Shown here: in pieces, positions 8,890 to 17,547 of the stretch
Numbering within the stretch: the first letter of the stretch is position 1
Layout of the letters: every line of letters starts with the position of its first letter
NCBI GenBank assembly: GCA_021324045.1
Contig: JAJPJV010000003.1
Coordinates: 119,103-183,102, forward strand
Source: Actinomycetota bacterium
GTDB taxonomy: Bacteria > Actinomycetota > Acidimicrobiia > Acidimicrobiales > RAAP-2
DNA: 64,000 bases
Direction: 5' to 3'
The notes under the pieces: generated by a model
Database searches by the model: none
Told to the model about the DNA's origin: nothing
What the model saw: the letters and a program-made list of their open reading frames with translations, nothing else
Program-made: the position numbers and the translations under genes

Positions 8890-9133
8890 CAGGATGCTCC
8901 GACCTCTGCCCGTCGAACGCAGCTGCCTCTAGCCTCGGGACCAATTCTTCGACTTGGGTCTGGGTCTGTCGAAGGCGTCGATCGAGCTCGTCGACGATCT
9001 CCGTCGCCCGCTTGAGGCGAGCGACGAGCTGGTCGACGTCGACCTGGCGTTGCTCGAAGAATGCAACGATCTCGTCAAGTTCGCGACTGGCCTCGGCATA
9101 GCTGAGCGCGTCGACTGGCGTGTCTTCAGCCAT
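8882..9133 (-). CDS. xseB: exodeoxyribonuclease VII small subunit
   Basis: An 83-residue, mostly helical acidic protein (LSYAEASRELDEIVAFFE, then VDVDQLVARLKRA) matching the XseB pattern of a short coiled coil that binds the large subunit. The ATG at 9133 is chosen because it lies 8 bp inside the end of xseA, the usual xseAB arrangement, and yields the standard 70-85 residue length. With XseA it forms exonuclease VII, which degrades single-stranded DNA into oligonucleotides. Confidence 0.92.
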   Translation of the reverse strand: MAEDTPVDALSYAEASRELDEIVAFFEQRQVDVDQLVARLKRATEIVDELDRRLRQTQTQVEELVPRLEAAAFDGQRSEHPDE

Positions 9134-10484
9134 CTTCTCTCCTCTCGACAACCGACCGCACGGTCCCATCGAGAAATCGGGTTCGCAGCACACTGCCGTC
9201 TTCCGCCATGGCAGCAGTGCGCAGCACCTTCCCGTTCTCGTCCATCGTGATGGTGTACCCACGCTCCAGCTGGCGGTCGACATCGTATGCGGCGAGCAAC
9301 CGGCGCCAACCGTGGATCCGCTCTCGGGTACCAAGCAGTTGCGCATGCACGAGCGGTCCGATACGAGCCGATCGGGCCGTCGCGGACGACCGATGAGCCG
9401 CGAGCGCGGCACGGGAGCCACTGGCGAGCGCGCGGGAACGGATCGCGAGCCGTTCCCGATGACGGTGCAGCTGCTGGCGGCCGGCCGCGGCCAGGCGGGA
9501 TCGGATCGTGGCGTCCTGGGCCGCGCGCTCGACGAGCGTCTCGACGGATCGGCGCGCAACGATGCTTGCCGGTATCGCCACCGCAGCCTCCCACCATTCG
9601 CCGACACGGCGAACCAGCTCACGCCCGCACTCGGTTGGGGTGATGCACGCGCGGTTTGCGACGATGTCAGTGACGGACTCGTCACCGCTGTGGCCGACGC
9701 CCGTCCAGACGGGGACCTCACAGCTGGCCACAGCGCGAGCCACAGGCTCAGCGTCGAAGGCTTGAAGGTCGGTCTTCGAACCGCCGCCGCGGACGATCAC
9801 GATGAGGTCCAGGCCCGATCGTCCGAGCCTCGTGACGGCTCGGGCAATCGCCCTTGGAGCACCCGCGCCCTGGACCGGTGCCTTGGCGACGACGACGTGG
9901 AACCCGAAGGGCGACGCCTCCAGCTGGCCGAGAAAGTCTCGGAATCCCTCCGTGCCGGGGCTCCCCACCAGGCCGACACGGATCGGAAGATCGGGGACCG
10001 GCAGCGCTCGGTTCCGATCGACGAGACCTTCCGCCCGAAGCTTGTGCAAAAGGGCAGCGCGAAGGGCTGCCAACCTGCCCAGCAGCGCCGTCACATCCAG
10101 CTCGTACATCACGAACCCCAGCTCTGCTCGGGGTCGATAGAGCTCGAGGGTCCCCCGCAGGACGACGACCATCCCCGGCTGGAGCTCGATGCCCAACGCT
10201 GCCAGCGTCGACTTGAGGGGGAGCCAGGTTCTCCGCCAGCACTTGACCTTGAGGACCGGGGGTTGAGCGCCCGTCGTGGCCTCGTGATCCACCAGGTCGA
10301 GGTAGCAGTGGCCCGTTCGGTCCGTCATGTTCTGGATCTCCCCTTGGACCCGCAGCTCCCGACGCCGCGGAAATGCCCGGGCCAAGGCCTCGTCGACGCC
10401 GTCATAGAGCTCAGCGATGGTGAGAACCCGTGGATGCCCCTCTGCCAGCAGATCGTCGAAGGTCCTCGCCACGACCGCCACCAT
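9126..10484 (-). CDS. xseA: exodeoxyribonuclease VII large subunit
   Basis: Catalytic subunit of exonuclease VII. An N-terminal OB-fold domain (RRRELRVQGEIQNMT...GHCYLDLVD) is followed by the catalytic domain with LIVIVRGGGSKTDLQAFD, the GVGHSGDESVTDIVA segment and a C-terminal helical region. I prefer the ATG at 10484 (452 residues, normal is 400-460) over an upstream in-frame start that would run into the rnpB promoter region. The C-terminal GYTITMDENGKVLRT matches the conserved XseA end. It is first in a tight four-gene operon and divergent from rnpB. Confidence 0.93.
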   Translation of the reverse strand: MVAVVARTFDDLLAEGHPRVLTIAELYDGVDEALARAFPRRRELRVQGEIQNMTDRTGHCYLDLVDHEATTGAQPPVLKVKCWRRTWLPLKSTLAALGIELQPGMVVVLRGTLELYRPRAELGFVMYELDVTALLGRLAALRAALLHKLRAEGLVDRNRALPVPDLPIRVGLVGSPGTEGFRDFLGQLEASPFGFHVVVAKAPVQGAGAPRAIARAVTRLGRSGLDLIVIVRGGGSKTDLQAFDAEPVARAVASCEVPVWTGVGHSGDESVTDIVANRACITPTECGRELVRRVGEWWEAAVAIPASIVARRSVETLVERAAQDATIRSRLAAAGRQQLHRHRERLAIRSRALASGSRAALAAHRSSATARSARIGPLVHAQLLGTRERIHGWRRLLAAYDVDRQLERGYTITMDENGKVLRTAAMAEDGSVLRTRFLDGTVRSVVERREDG

Positions 10485-10532
10485 ATCGACGGGATGCCGC
10501 GCGAACAGGCGGCAAGTGGCACACTGGAGGAG

Positions 10533-10906
<374 letters not shown>

Positions 10907-11094
10907 CATCGCGCTCGTGTCGTGCCTCGCTTTTGCCGATAGCTCGCTCTCGGGACCTCCTGCCAGCCGCACGGGCCATTGCAAGCGATGACCGCCGGCA
11001 CCACCTTGCGTCCTCCCCGCAAACTGCGTGCTCCGATGCTCGGTGCGGAAGGGCCCCTGCGGACCCTCCGGGACTTGGCACTAGATTTCGTCTC

Positions 11095-11457
11095 ATGTTG
11101 CGTTTTCACCACGTGAACCTGGGGGTGCCCGAGGGGGGAGCCGAAGCCGAAGCTCAGTTCCTCGTCGACCTTCTTGGCTACCGCCGGCTCGATCCCCCCG
11201 CGGAGTTCCCGAGCGCGCGCTGGTTCGAGGGGGATGACGGCAAGCAGATCCATCTGAGCGAGGATCCCGAACACCGGCCTGCGGCGCGCGCACATGTCGC
11301 CGTCGAACTCGGCGACGGCCTGGCCGACCTGGAGCAGAGGCTGGAGAAGATCGGCTACCCGTTCACGGCACGTGACACCATGGACCTTCGCGTCGTGTTC
11401 TGCCAAGACCCGGCCGGAAATCGCTGGGAGCTCCGGGGCACCGTGTCACGGAACTGA
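11095..11457 (+). CDS. VOC-family (glyoxalase/dioxygenase fold) protein
   Basis: A 120-residue single vicinal-oxygen-chelate protein. Metal-ligand positions look intact: H in FHHVNLGVP near the N-terminus, H in KQIHLSED mid-protein, H in RAHVAVEL and E in GNRWELRG at the end. Such proteins include lyases, isomerases and ring-cleaving dioxygenases, so the reaction cannot be assigned. The ATG at 11095 is the start that begins right at the first beta strand. It is followed after 10 bp by a TetR regulator, suggesting a two-gene unit at the edge of the catabolic island. Confidence 0.8.
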   Translation: MLRFHHVNLGVPEGGAEAEAQFLVDLLGYRRLDPPAEFPSARWFEGDDGKQIHLSEDPEHRPAARAHVAVELGDGLADLEQRLEKIGYPFTARDTMDLRVVFCQDPAGNRWELRGTVSRN

Positions 11458-11467
11458 CGCCCTCGTC

Positions 11468-12055
11468 GTGGCGACCAACCAGACGACGCAGCCAAAGACG
11501 CGCGAGCGCATCCTTGAAGCCGCGCTCGATGTCTTCGCCGACGAGGGGTTCAACGGGACCACGATCACCGAGATCGAACGCCGGGTCGGTCTCGCCGCAG
11601 GCACGGGAAGCCTTTACCGCCACTTCCCATCGAAAGAAGCGCTGCTGCGGGCCGCGGTCGAACGAGAGGTCAAGCTTCGCCGTGCAGAGATGGAGCAGGC
11701 GCGCGCCGAGCTGCAGGCCATCAGCGACCCCCTCGAGCGACGGACGCAAGAATTCAAGCAGATGCTCCGCGACATCCGCCGTTTCGACCGCTTGTACCGA
11801 CTCATGCTGAATGAAGGCGACCGGGTGCCGGAGCTGCGGGAAGCCATCTGGAGCGCCCTGCAGACCCCGGTACGAGAGCAGCCAACCGAACAGGACGCGA
11901 TCACCGCAATCGCCATGGCTGCATTGGGGGGATACCACCTGTTCTCGATCATGCAAGGTCGGCCCTTCAACAACGTCTCGCAGGATCAGTTCATCCGAAC
12001 CCTCATCGCCCTCGTCGACTCGGCCCGACCGACGGAGCCGACGAGCTCGCAATAG
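11468..12055 (+). CDS. TetR/AcrR-family regulator
   Basis: A 195-residue repressor-type regulator. The N-terminal HTH is classic: TRERILEAALDVFADEGF, then TTITEIERRVGLAAG, then GSLYRHFPSKEALL. The C-terminal ligand-binding domain is unclassified. GTG at 11468 gives a normal short leader before the HTH, 10 bp after the VOC stop. Placed beside the 12.5-21.2 kb catabolic operons, it is the obvious candidate to control them; the direct repeats at 18868-18890 are a possible target, but nothing in the sequence links the two directly. Confidence 0.92.
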   Translation: MATNQTTQPKTRERILEAALDVFADEGFNGTTITEIERRVGLAAGTGSLYRHFPSKEALLRAAVEREVKLRRAEMEQARAELQAISDPLERRTQEFKQMLRDIRRFDRLYRLMLNEGDRVPELREAIWSALQTPVREQPTEQDAITAIAMAALGGYHLFSIMQGRPFNNVSQDQFIRTLIALVDSARPTEPTSSQ

Positions 12056-12536
12056 TGCGAGGCCAGAGGGGCTCAGAAGAACGCGACGAACCGGACCACC
12101 TGGTGACGATCGGACGGAGGGCCGGTCCTCACCGCGGGGTCACGCCGAGTTCCAGGCCAGGGAGATCGGACCACCCGCTCGCAGGCTCAGGTGTCGCACC
12201 CAGCACCTCGGCATGCGAAGCAGCCCGAGGTGCTCTAACAGCCCCGATCGTCACCTGCTGTCGAGCAGGTCCGACCCGGTGCGGCGGTGCGGACCGGGAC
12301 TGCAAGATGCCCGGACCCAGCCTCGGAGCCCGAACTGCACCCGCAGCCGTCTCCTGGGAGTCCCATTCGATCTTCTCCGTCAAGCTGGTGCGGCGACGAC
12401 GGTCACCGTTCAGCGGCGCGACCGTCCACCTCGCACGGTGCTCATGATCACCACGGCCCGCGCTCCTGGGATGCTCCACCACCCGAGCCATCCTCGATCA
12501 GTTGCGCATGGTCGGGCGCGCGCAGGTCGCCCTCCA
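12056..12536. other. 481-bp intergenic stretch with one hairpin
   Basis: No frame here gives a recognisable protein. It holds a perfect 10-bp inverted repeat, AGCACCTCGG at 12202-12211 and CCGAGGTGCT at 12225-12234, with a 13-nt loop. It lies between the convergent ends of the TetR gene and the minus-strand SDR, so a bidirectional transcription terminator is plausible, although no T-run follows on either strand. Confidence 0.4.
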
Positions 12537-13400
12537 TCAACCCTGACGATCGAGGCCCGCCAGCGCAACGGCGGGGATCGTCACGCTGGCACCACCGTCG
12601 GCAGCCAGCACCTGACCCGTGATCCAGCTCGACTCGTCACTCGCGAAGAACAGGGCTGCATAGGCGACGTCCCAGCCTGTGCCCCGAGCGACCTGGCCGA
12701 GAGGCAGGACGCGAGCTGCCCGGCCCTGCACGTCCTCCAGTTCGGTACCGAGCAGCCGGGCAGCCCCGAGGGTGCGAGGAGTCTGGATGCTTCCCGGCAC
12801 GATGGCATTCACTCGAACACCCTGGGGGCCGTGCTGGGCCGCCATCTCCCGCGTGAGCGAGATCATTCCGCCCTTTGCCGCCGAGTACGCGGCAAAGCCA
12901 ATCGAGCGCAAGGCGCCGATGGAGGAGATGTTGACGATCGAGCCGCCGCCCCCAGAGATCATCGCCTGGAGGGCGAATTTCGACACCAAGTACACCGACT
13001 TGAGGTTGACGTCGATCAGCTGCGCCCACGTCTGCTCATCTGTCTCGAGGATGCTGCCCGGACGTGAGACCCCCACGTTGTTCACGAGGATGTCGAGCCG
13101 ACCGAACGCTTCGAGCGCCGAGTTGGTCATCCGCTCCGCATCGGCTGCGTCGGTGACGTCGCCTTCTACCACGATCGAGCGCCCGCCTGCCTGTTCGATC
13201 TCCTTCTGTGTCACCGCTGCTCGGGCCGGCTCCTGGTCGACGAGCACGAGCGCCGCCCCGTGACGGGCGAGCAGCGTGGCCGTCGCCCTTCCGGTCCCGA
13301 TCCCCGGCCCGTCGACCTGCCCAGCACCTGTGACGATGGCAACCTTCCCCGCCACACGCCCCTGGCCGGGCGCCGGACGACGTTGCTCCGCCAGCGTCAT
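12537..13400 (-). CDS. short-chain dehydrogenase/reductase
   Basis: A 287-residue classical SDR, presumably an NAD(P)-dependent alcohol/ketone oxidoreductase. The cofactor motif is VTGAGQVDGPGIGTG, with a few extra residues between the first and last glycines compared with the usual TGxxxGIG. NNVGVSRPG, the catalytic serine in NISSIGAL and YSAAKGG (Tyr-x3-Lys) are all present. It is the last gene of the Rieske/E1 operon and overlaps the amidohydrolase by ATGA, so it likely acts on an intermediate of the same pathway. Substrate unknown. Confidence 0.9.
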   Translation of the reverse strand: MTLAEQRRPAPGQGRVAGKVAIVTGAGQVDGPGIGTGRATATLLARHGAALVLVDQEPARAAVTQKEIEQAGGRSIVVEGDVTDAADAERMTNSALEAFGRLDILVNNVGVSRPGSILETDEQTWAQLIDVNLKSVYLVSKFALQAMISGGGGSIVNISSIGALRSIGFAAYSAAKGGMISLTREMAAQHGPQGVRVNAIVPGSIQTPRTLGAARLLGTELEDVQGRAARVLPLGQVARGTGWDVAYAALFFASDESSWITGQVLAADGGASVTIPAVALAGLDRQG

Positions 13401-14869
13401 CGACGATCTCCGCCCCTGATCTCCGGCGCACCACTGGTCGCGCTGATGACGGCATTGGCCGCCGCCTCGACAGCGGTACCGGCAAAGAAGTCGCCGCGAT
13501 CGCCGGCATAGAAACGGACGGCATTGGTGAAGGCGAAGTCGCGGAACTGCGCTTCGGTCAAGAGCCCACGCTCGACTTGCTCGTAGGCCTCCCGGAGTGG
13601 GTGCTCGAAGTCGGGGACATCCCAGTGCCCGATGTCAGAACCCATGAACGCAGGTATGGTCGCGCCCAGCGGGTTCACGCGGGCGTCGAAAGCCACCGCG
13701 ACGAGCGGATCGTCCCCTTCGCATCCCCAGAAGAAGCTGCGACAGAACTGGTCACGGATGTCCTCCGGACCGGCAACCCCGGTTCTTTGAAAATCGTCGT
13801 TCCCACCCTCTTCCGCCGCGAGGCACGGAACGAGTCGATCCTCGGGAAGGCCGACGAGCCGAGGGTTGTACCGCGGTGCCAAGCGCGCGAGCTCCGCCGT
13901 GTCGATGTTGCGCGGGTCGAGATTTCGGATGCCCCGAGGACCACGCTTCTCCCAGCGACCAACCAGGTCACCGTAGAGCCTGACGCCGACCGCGACACCA
14001 CCTTCCATCAACCCGAATCGCAGCCGCGGAAATCGATGGGTGACCCCGCCGAGGAACAGCGACTTGGCCGAGGCTTCGCCGGTGGCCGCGAACTGCCCGG
14101 CAGAGAACACATAGTTGGATGGGGAGATCCGATCGATCAATCCGGCTCCCGACATGTGGCAAGCCAGTGGCGCGTTCAAATCAGACGCACGCCGCCAGAA
14201 CGGGTCGTAGTCATGTTCGCTGTCGATGCCGAACGTGTCCATCCGCCGCAGTCGACTGCGGTACTCGATGGGCGCGTCAGCGAACGCGGGGATCGTGCGC
14301 CACACGAAGGAGGGAATCAGGAAAGCCTTCAGTCCCAGCGATGCTGCGTGCTCGAGGGCTTCCACACCCTCTTCCGGGGTATCCATCGGCAGGACCGCCA
14401 CCGGGGACAGACGGTCACGGTAAGGCGCAAAGTCCGCTGCGACCATTTCGTTGTAGAGCCGGCAAAGGCCACGCCGTGATCGCTCGTCTCCGATATGCGC
14501 GATGTGAAGCCCATACGTAGGGAACACGACGGAGAAGTCGAAACCGGTCTCTTCGAGTCGCTCGTACATCAACCCGGGCATCGTCACCGCCGCATAGTCC
14601 ACCGTGACCCCGGGTGTGAACCATCGGGCGTTGGTGCGGATGTGCAGCCTGCGACGCTCTTCGAGTGGCGGGTAGAGCTTGTGCTCGTTGCCCGGCACGA
14701 GGAGCGCCTGCGCGAACGGGTCGTCAAGCAACGCCCCTTCTCCATGTTCATGGACGAAGCGTACGAACGCCTCACGAACCTCGACCAGGTGCCCGTCGCC
14801 GTCGATCAACGGATGCCCGACCCGCTCCCGAATGGCGCGCGCCGTCAGCTCGGATGCCTGAACGCTCAC
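13397..14869 (-). CDS. amidohydrolase-2 family metal-dependent hydrolase
   Basis: A 490-residue TIM-barrel amidohydrolase related to the ACMSD/2-hydroxymuconate-type decarboxylase-hydrolase group. The N-terminal metal motif is LIDGDGHLVE, a mid-barrel histidine sits in LACHMSGAG, and a late aspartate in FMGSDIGHWD. Enzymes of this family hydrolyse C-C or C-N bonds or decarboxylate aromatic-derived acids. It overlaps the SDR downstream (ATGA) and the SnoaL-like gene upstream (ATGA). It is longer than the typical 300-350-residue member owing to a long N-terminal helical region. The exact reaction is unknown. Confidence 0.85.
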   Translation of the reverse strand: MSVQASELTARAIRERVGHPLIDGDGHLVEVREAFVRFVHEHGEGALLDDPFAQALLVPGNEHKLYPPLEERRRLHIRTNARWFTPGVTVDYAAVTMPGLMYERLEETGFDFSVVFPTYGLHIAHIGDERSRRGLCRLYNEMVAADFAPYRDRLSPVAVLPMDTPEEGVEALEHAASLGLKAFLIPSFVWRTIPAFADAPIEYRSRLRRMDTFGIDSEHDYDPFWRRASDLNAPLACHMSGAGLIDRISPSNYVFSAGQFAATGEASAKSLFLGGVTHRFPRLRFGLMEGGVAVGVRLYGDLVGRWEKRGPRGIRNLDPRNIDTAELARLAPRYNPRLVGLPEDRLVPCLAAEEGGNDDFQRTGVAGPEDIRDQFCRSFFWGCEGDDPLVAVAFDARVNPLGATIPAFMGSDIGHWDVPDFEHPLREAYEQVERGLLTEAQFRDFAFTNAVRFYAGDRGDFFAGTAVEAAANAVISATSGAPEIRGGDRR

Positions 14870-15327
14870 TCCTTCCTCCCCGATGTCGTCGCGGCCGGCT
14901 CGAGGGTATCGAGAATTGCCTTGGTGTCGTGGTGGAAGATCTCGACCCTAGAGATCAGGCCATCGCGGAACGTGATCACGGACACAAAGGGCGAGCACGC
15001 GCTACGACCGGTTGCCTTGGCGGTCCACTCCATCGACGCAGAGAGCACGATGACGTCGTCCTCTGGGATCTCCCATAGATCGAGTAGCTCGAAGCGCTGG
15101 TCCCAGAGCTCCTCGATCCTCTGGCGCATCACGCGCCATGCGTCCCGACCTCGGTGCACGCCTCCATGGGGAAGGGACGGGGGTTCGATGATCTCGACAT
15201 CTGGCGCATACGCATCGACCACTGCCTGCGTGGAATTCTCATCGCGCAAGTAGTCCTCGAGCTGGTACCGCCCCCAGCCCGTCCGACCGATGAGGCGGAG
15301 GTAGGTCGCCATGTTGCGCGAGGTCAC
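14866..15327 (-). CDS. SnoaL-like (NTF2-fold) protein, paralogue A
   Basis: A 153-residue NTF2/SnoaL-like alpha+beta cone protein; members act as small isomerases, cyclases, hydratases or binding subunits. The core VEIIEPPSLPHGGVHRGRD and the end ITFRDGLISRVEIFHHDT match, position for position, the second SnoaL-like protein at 18959-19378, so the two are paralogues. The GTG start has an AGGA-type ribosome site; an ATG five codons inside is the alternative. It lies between the lipoyl protein and the amidohydrolase, overlapping the latter by 4 bp. Confidence 0.82.
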   Translation of the reverse strand: MTSRNMATYLRLIGRTGWGRYQLEDYLRDENSTQAVVDAYAPDVEIIEPPSLPHGGVHRGRDAWRVMRQRIEELWDQRFELLDLWEIPEDDVIVLSASMEWTAKATGRSACSPFVSVITFRDGLISRVEIFHHDTKAILDTLEPAATTSGRKE

Positions 15328-15338
15328 GGCAGTTCCTG

Positions 15339-15569
15339 CTATTCGATGATGGCCAGAGTGGTGAACACCGGGACCGTCTCGCCCGGTTGGACGAGAATCT
15401 TGCTCAATGTCCCCGACTCAGGCGCAACGACCATCACCGTGACCTTCTCCGCTTCGACTTCGGCGATCTCTTCGTCCTCGACGACGGTTTCTCCTTGTCC
15501 TTTCAGCCAGCGAACGATGGTTCCCTCGGTCATCCCCATGCCGAACTGCGGCAGGTTCACCTCGGTCAT
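15339..15569 (-). CDS. free-standing lipoyl-domain protein
   Basis: A 76-residue protein that is a single biotinyl/lipoyl-attachment domain. It starts VNLPQFGMGMTEG (the E2-type N-terminal strand), with the modified lysine predicted at K42 in EVEAEKVTV, and ends in TLAIIE. The EKV context indicates lipoyl rather than biotin (which prefers MKM). It lacks the peripheral-subunit-binding and acyltransferase domains of a normal E2. The ATG at 15569 overlaps the E1 beta stop (ATGA). It probably carries the acyl or reducing group for the adjacent E1 pair, but the acyl acceptor enzyme is not encoded here. Confidence 0.88.
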   Translation of the reverse strand: MTEVNLPQFGMGMTEGTIVRWLKGQGETVVEDEEIAEVEAEKVTVMVVAPESGTLSKILVQPGETVPVFTTLAIIE

Positions 15570-16549
15570 CGCGCCATCAGCTCCGCCGGGGCGACCGACT
15601 GGACGGCGGCAATGACCCGGGCAGGACTCGGGTACATCAACGCTTCCAATGCGGGGCTGAACGGGGGGTGCACGTCGGGTGCGACGACCCGCACGATCGG
15701 AGCACGCAAGCTGGCAAACCCCTCCTCGGCGACGATCGCAGCGACCTCTGCGGCTGCTCCGCATGTCTTGTGAGCGGGGTCTGCGATGACCAGGCGACCG
15801 GTCTTGGCGACTGAGTCCAGGATGGTCGCCTTGTCCAAGGGCACCAGTGTGCGCGGATCGACGACCTCGAGATCGACGCCTTCTCCGGAGAGCACCTCCG
15901 CAGCCTTGAGGGCTGCGGGCACCGCGTCACCGATGGCGACCACCGTCACATCGGTTCCCTCGCGACAGATAGCAGCCTTCCCGAGCGGGACGAGGTGCTC
16001 TCCTTCCGGAACCTCGCCCTTCGTGCCCCAGAGCCGCAGTGGCTCGAAGTAGACGACCGGGTCGTCGTCCCGGATCGCGGACTTCAACAATCCCAACGCG
16101 TCAGCGGGGTTCGAGGGAACCACGATCTTGAGACCCGGGACATTCATCAGCTGGGGATATGGCCGGTCCGAATGCTGCGCCGCGGTCGCGTTCGCGTACT
16201 TCATGGCGGCACGGAAGACGATGGGCACGCTGGCCTGCCCACCAAAGAGGTAACGGTTCTTCGCTGCGTGATTCACGATCTGATCCCACGCCACGTACAT
16301 CAAGTTGGCGATCGTGTAGTCGACAATGGGACGGAGGCCCGTCATGGCGGCACCGATCGCCGCACCGGTGAATCCTTCCTCGGAGATCGGCATGATCGGA
16401 ACCCGCTCCGGACCGAACTCGTCGACGAACCCATGCGTGGGCATGGTCCAGAAGCGAGCGTCTTCGCAGAAGACCACTACCGCGGGGTCTCGACGCATCT
16501 CCTCCAGCATCGCCTGGCGAATGGCATCGCGATAGCTCATCGTCGGCAT
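15566..16549 (-). CDS. thiamine-diphosphate dehydrogenase E1 component, beta subunit
   Basis: A 327-residue transketolase-like pyrimidine-binding subunit of the acetoin/branched-chain/pyruvate dehydrogenase E1 class. It shows MSYRDAIRQAMLEEM, the ISEEGFTGAAIGAAM active-site glutamate segment and a transketolase C-terminal domain (VVDPRTLVPLDKATI). With E1 alpha it forms the alpha2beta2 enzyme that decarboxylates or cleaves a 2-oxo or acyloin substrate and hands the acyl group to a lipoyl arm. Start at the ATG sharing one base with the E1 alpha stop (TGATG). Confidence 0.9.
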   Translation of the reverse strand: MPTMSYRDAIRQAMLEEMRRDPAVVVFCEDARFWTMPTHGFVDEFGPERVPIMPISEEGFTGAAIGAAMTGLRPIVDYTIANLMYVAWDQIVNHAAKNRYLFGGQASVPIVFRAAMKYANATAAQHSDRPYPQLMNVPGLKIVVPSNPADALGLLKSAIRDDDPVVYFEPLRLWGTKGEVPEGEHLVPLGKAAICREGTDVTVVAIGDAVPAALKAAEVLSGEGVDLEVVDPRTLVPLDKATILDSVAKTGRLVIADPAHKTCGAAAEVAAIVAEEGFASLRAPIVRVVAPDVHPPFSPALEALMYPSPARVIAAVQSVAPAELMAR

Positions 16550-17526
16550 CAGTGCACCTCCAGAGGCGTCGCCCACAGGTCATCGAAGAGCTCGTCAGGG
16601 TCTGGGGCAGGACTCGCCTTGGCGAAGGCAACGGCGTCGGCAACCTCCGCAGCAACCTGCTCTTCGATCTCGCGCAGTTCCTCCTCGGCAACGCCACTGG
16701 CCAGGAGCTGAGCGCTGAACACCGAGATCGGGTCACGACGACGCCACTCCTCGACCTCGTCCTCCGGACGGTGACTGAGCTTCAGGTTCCCATACTCGGC
16801 GTGGTCGCGATATCGGTAGGTGTGGGCTTCGATCAGCGTCGGTCCTTCACCGGCCCTGGCTCGCTCGACCGCCATGCTCACCGCCTCGAAGACCGAGATC
16901 ACGTCCTGCCCGTCAACGATGGTCCCCGGCATCTGGTACGAAGCTGCCCGCTCCGCCACCGAGCCCGCGGCCATCGTGTCGGCGAGAGCCGTCGACATGG
17001 CATAGCGGTTGTTCTCGCACACGAAGACCACACCGGCGCTCCACAGCGATGCCAGATTGAGCCCCTCGTGGAAGGAACCGATGTTCGCGGCGCCATCACC
17101 GAAAAAACACAACGCCACCTGATCTGTTCCTCGCAGGCGCGCACCGTAAGCGGCACCCACCGCCTGCGGGATGCCGGCACCGACAATGGCCGTTTCTCCG
17201 AGGCTGCCAACCCGGAAATCGGCGAGGTGCATCGATCCGCCTTTCCCTCGGCACACGCCGGTGCGGCGGCCCATCAGCTCTGCCATCAAGGGCCGCAGCT
17301 GCGCTCCCTTAGCGATGGGGTGGCCATGAGACCGGTGATAGCCCACCATGAAGTCATCGTCCCGAAGGGCAAGGCACGAACCGACAATCGTCGCCTCCTG
17401 ACCGACGCAGATGTGCACGGCTCCGGCGATCCCCTGCCCCTTCCTCACGATATCCATCACTGCTTCTTCGAAGCGGCGGATGCGTAACATTCTCCGCATC
17501 GCCTCGAGCTGTTCTTCGGTCTTCAC
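16549..17526 (-). CDS. thiamine-diphosphate dehydrogenase E1 component, alpha subunit
   Basis: A 325-residue E1 alpha with the thiamine-diphosphate motif GDGAANIGS at about 143-151 ending in the CENNRYAMS segment near 172, plus the GVCRGKGGSMH and YRYRDHAEYG regions seen in AcoA-type (acetoin dehydrogenase) proteins. It pairs with E1 beta (one-base overlap) and the lone lipoyl protein. Whether the substrate is acetoin-like, a 2-oxoacid or a cyclic diketone is open. It starts 21 bp after the Rieske oxygenase stop, in the same operon. Confidence 0.9.
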   Translation of the reverse strand: MKTEEQLEAMRRMLRIRRFEEAVMDIVRKGQGIAGAVHICVGQEATIVGSCLALRDDDFMVGYHRSHGHPIAKGAQLRPLMAELMGRRTGVCRGKGGSMHLADFRVGSLGETAIVGAGIPQAVGAAYGARLRGTDQVALCFFGDGAANIGSFHEGLNLASLWSAGVVFVCENNRYAMSTALADTMAAGSVAERAASYQMPGTIVDGQDVISVFEAVSMAVERARAGEGPTLIEAHTYRYRDHAEYGNLKLSHRPEDEVEEWRRRDPISVFSAQLLASGVAEEELREIEEQVAAEVADAVAFAKASPAPDPDELFDDLWATPLEVH

Positions 17527-17547
17527 TGCTGTACCTGCACCGGGAAC

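Noticed and set aside
12129..12491. 120-codon minus-strand frame between TetR and the SDR
   Set aside because: No conserved motif, overlaps the inverted repeat, and has no ribosome site.
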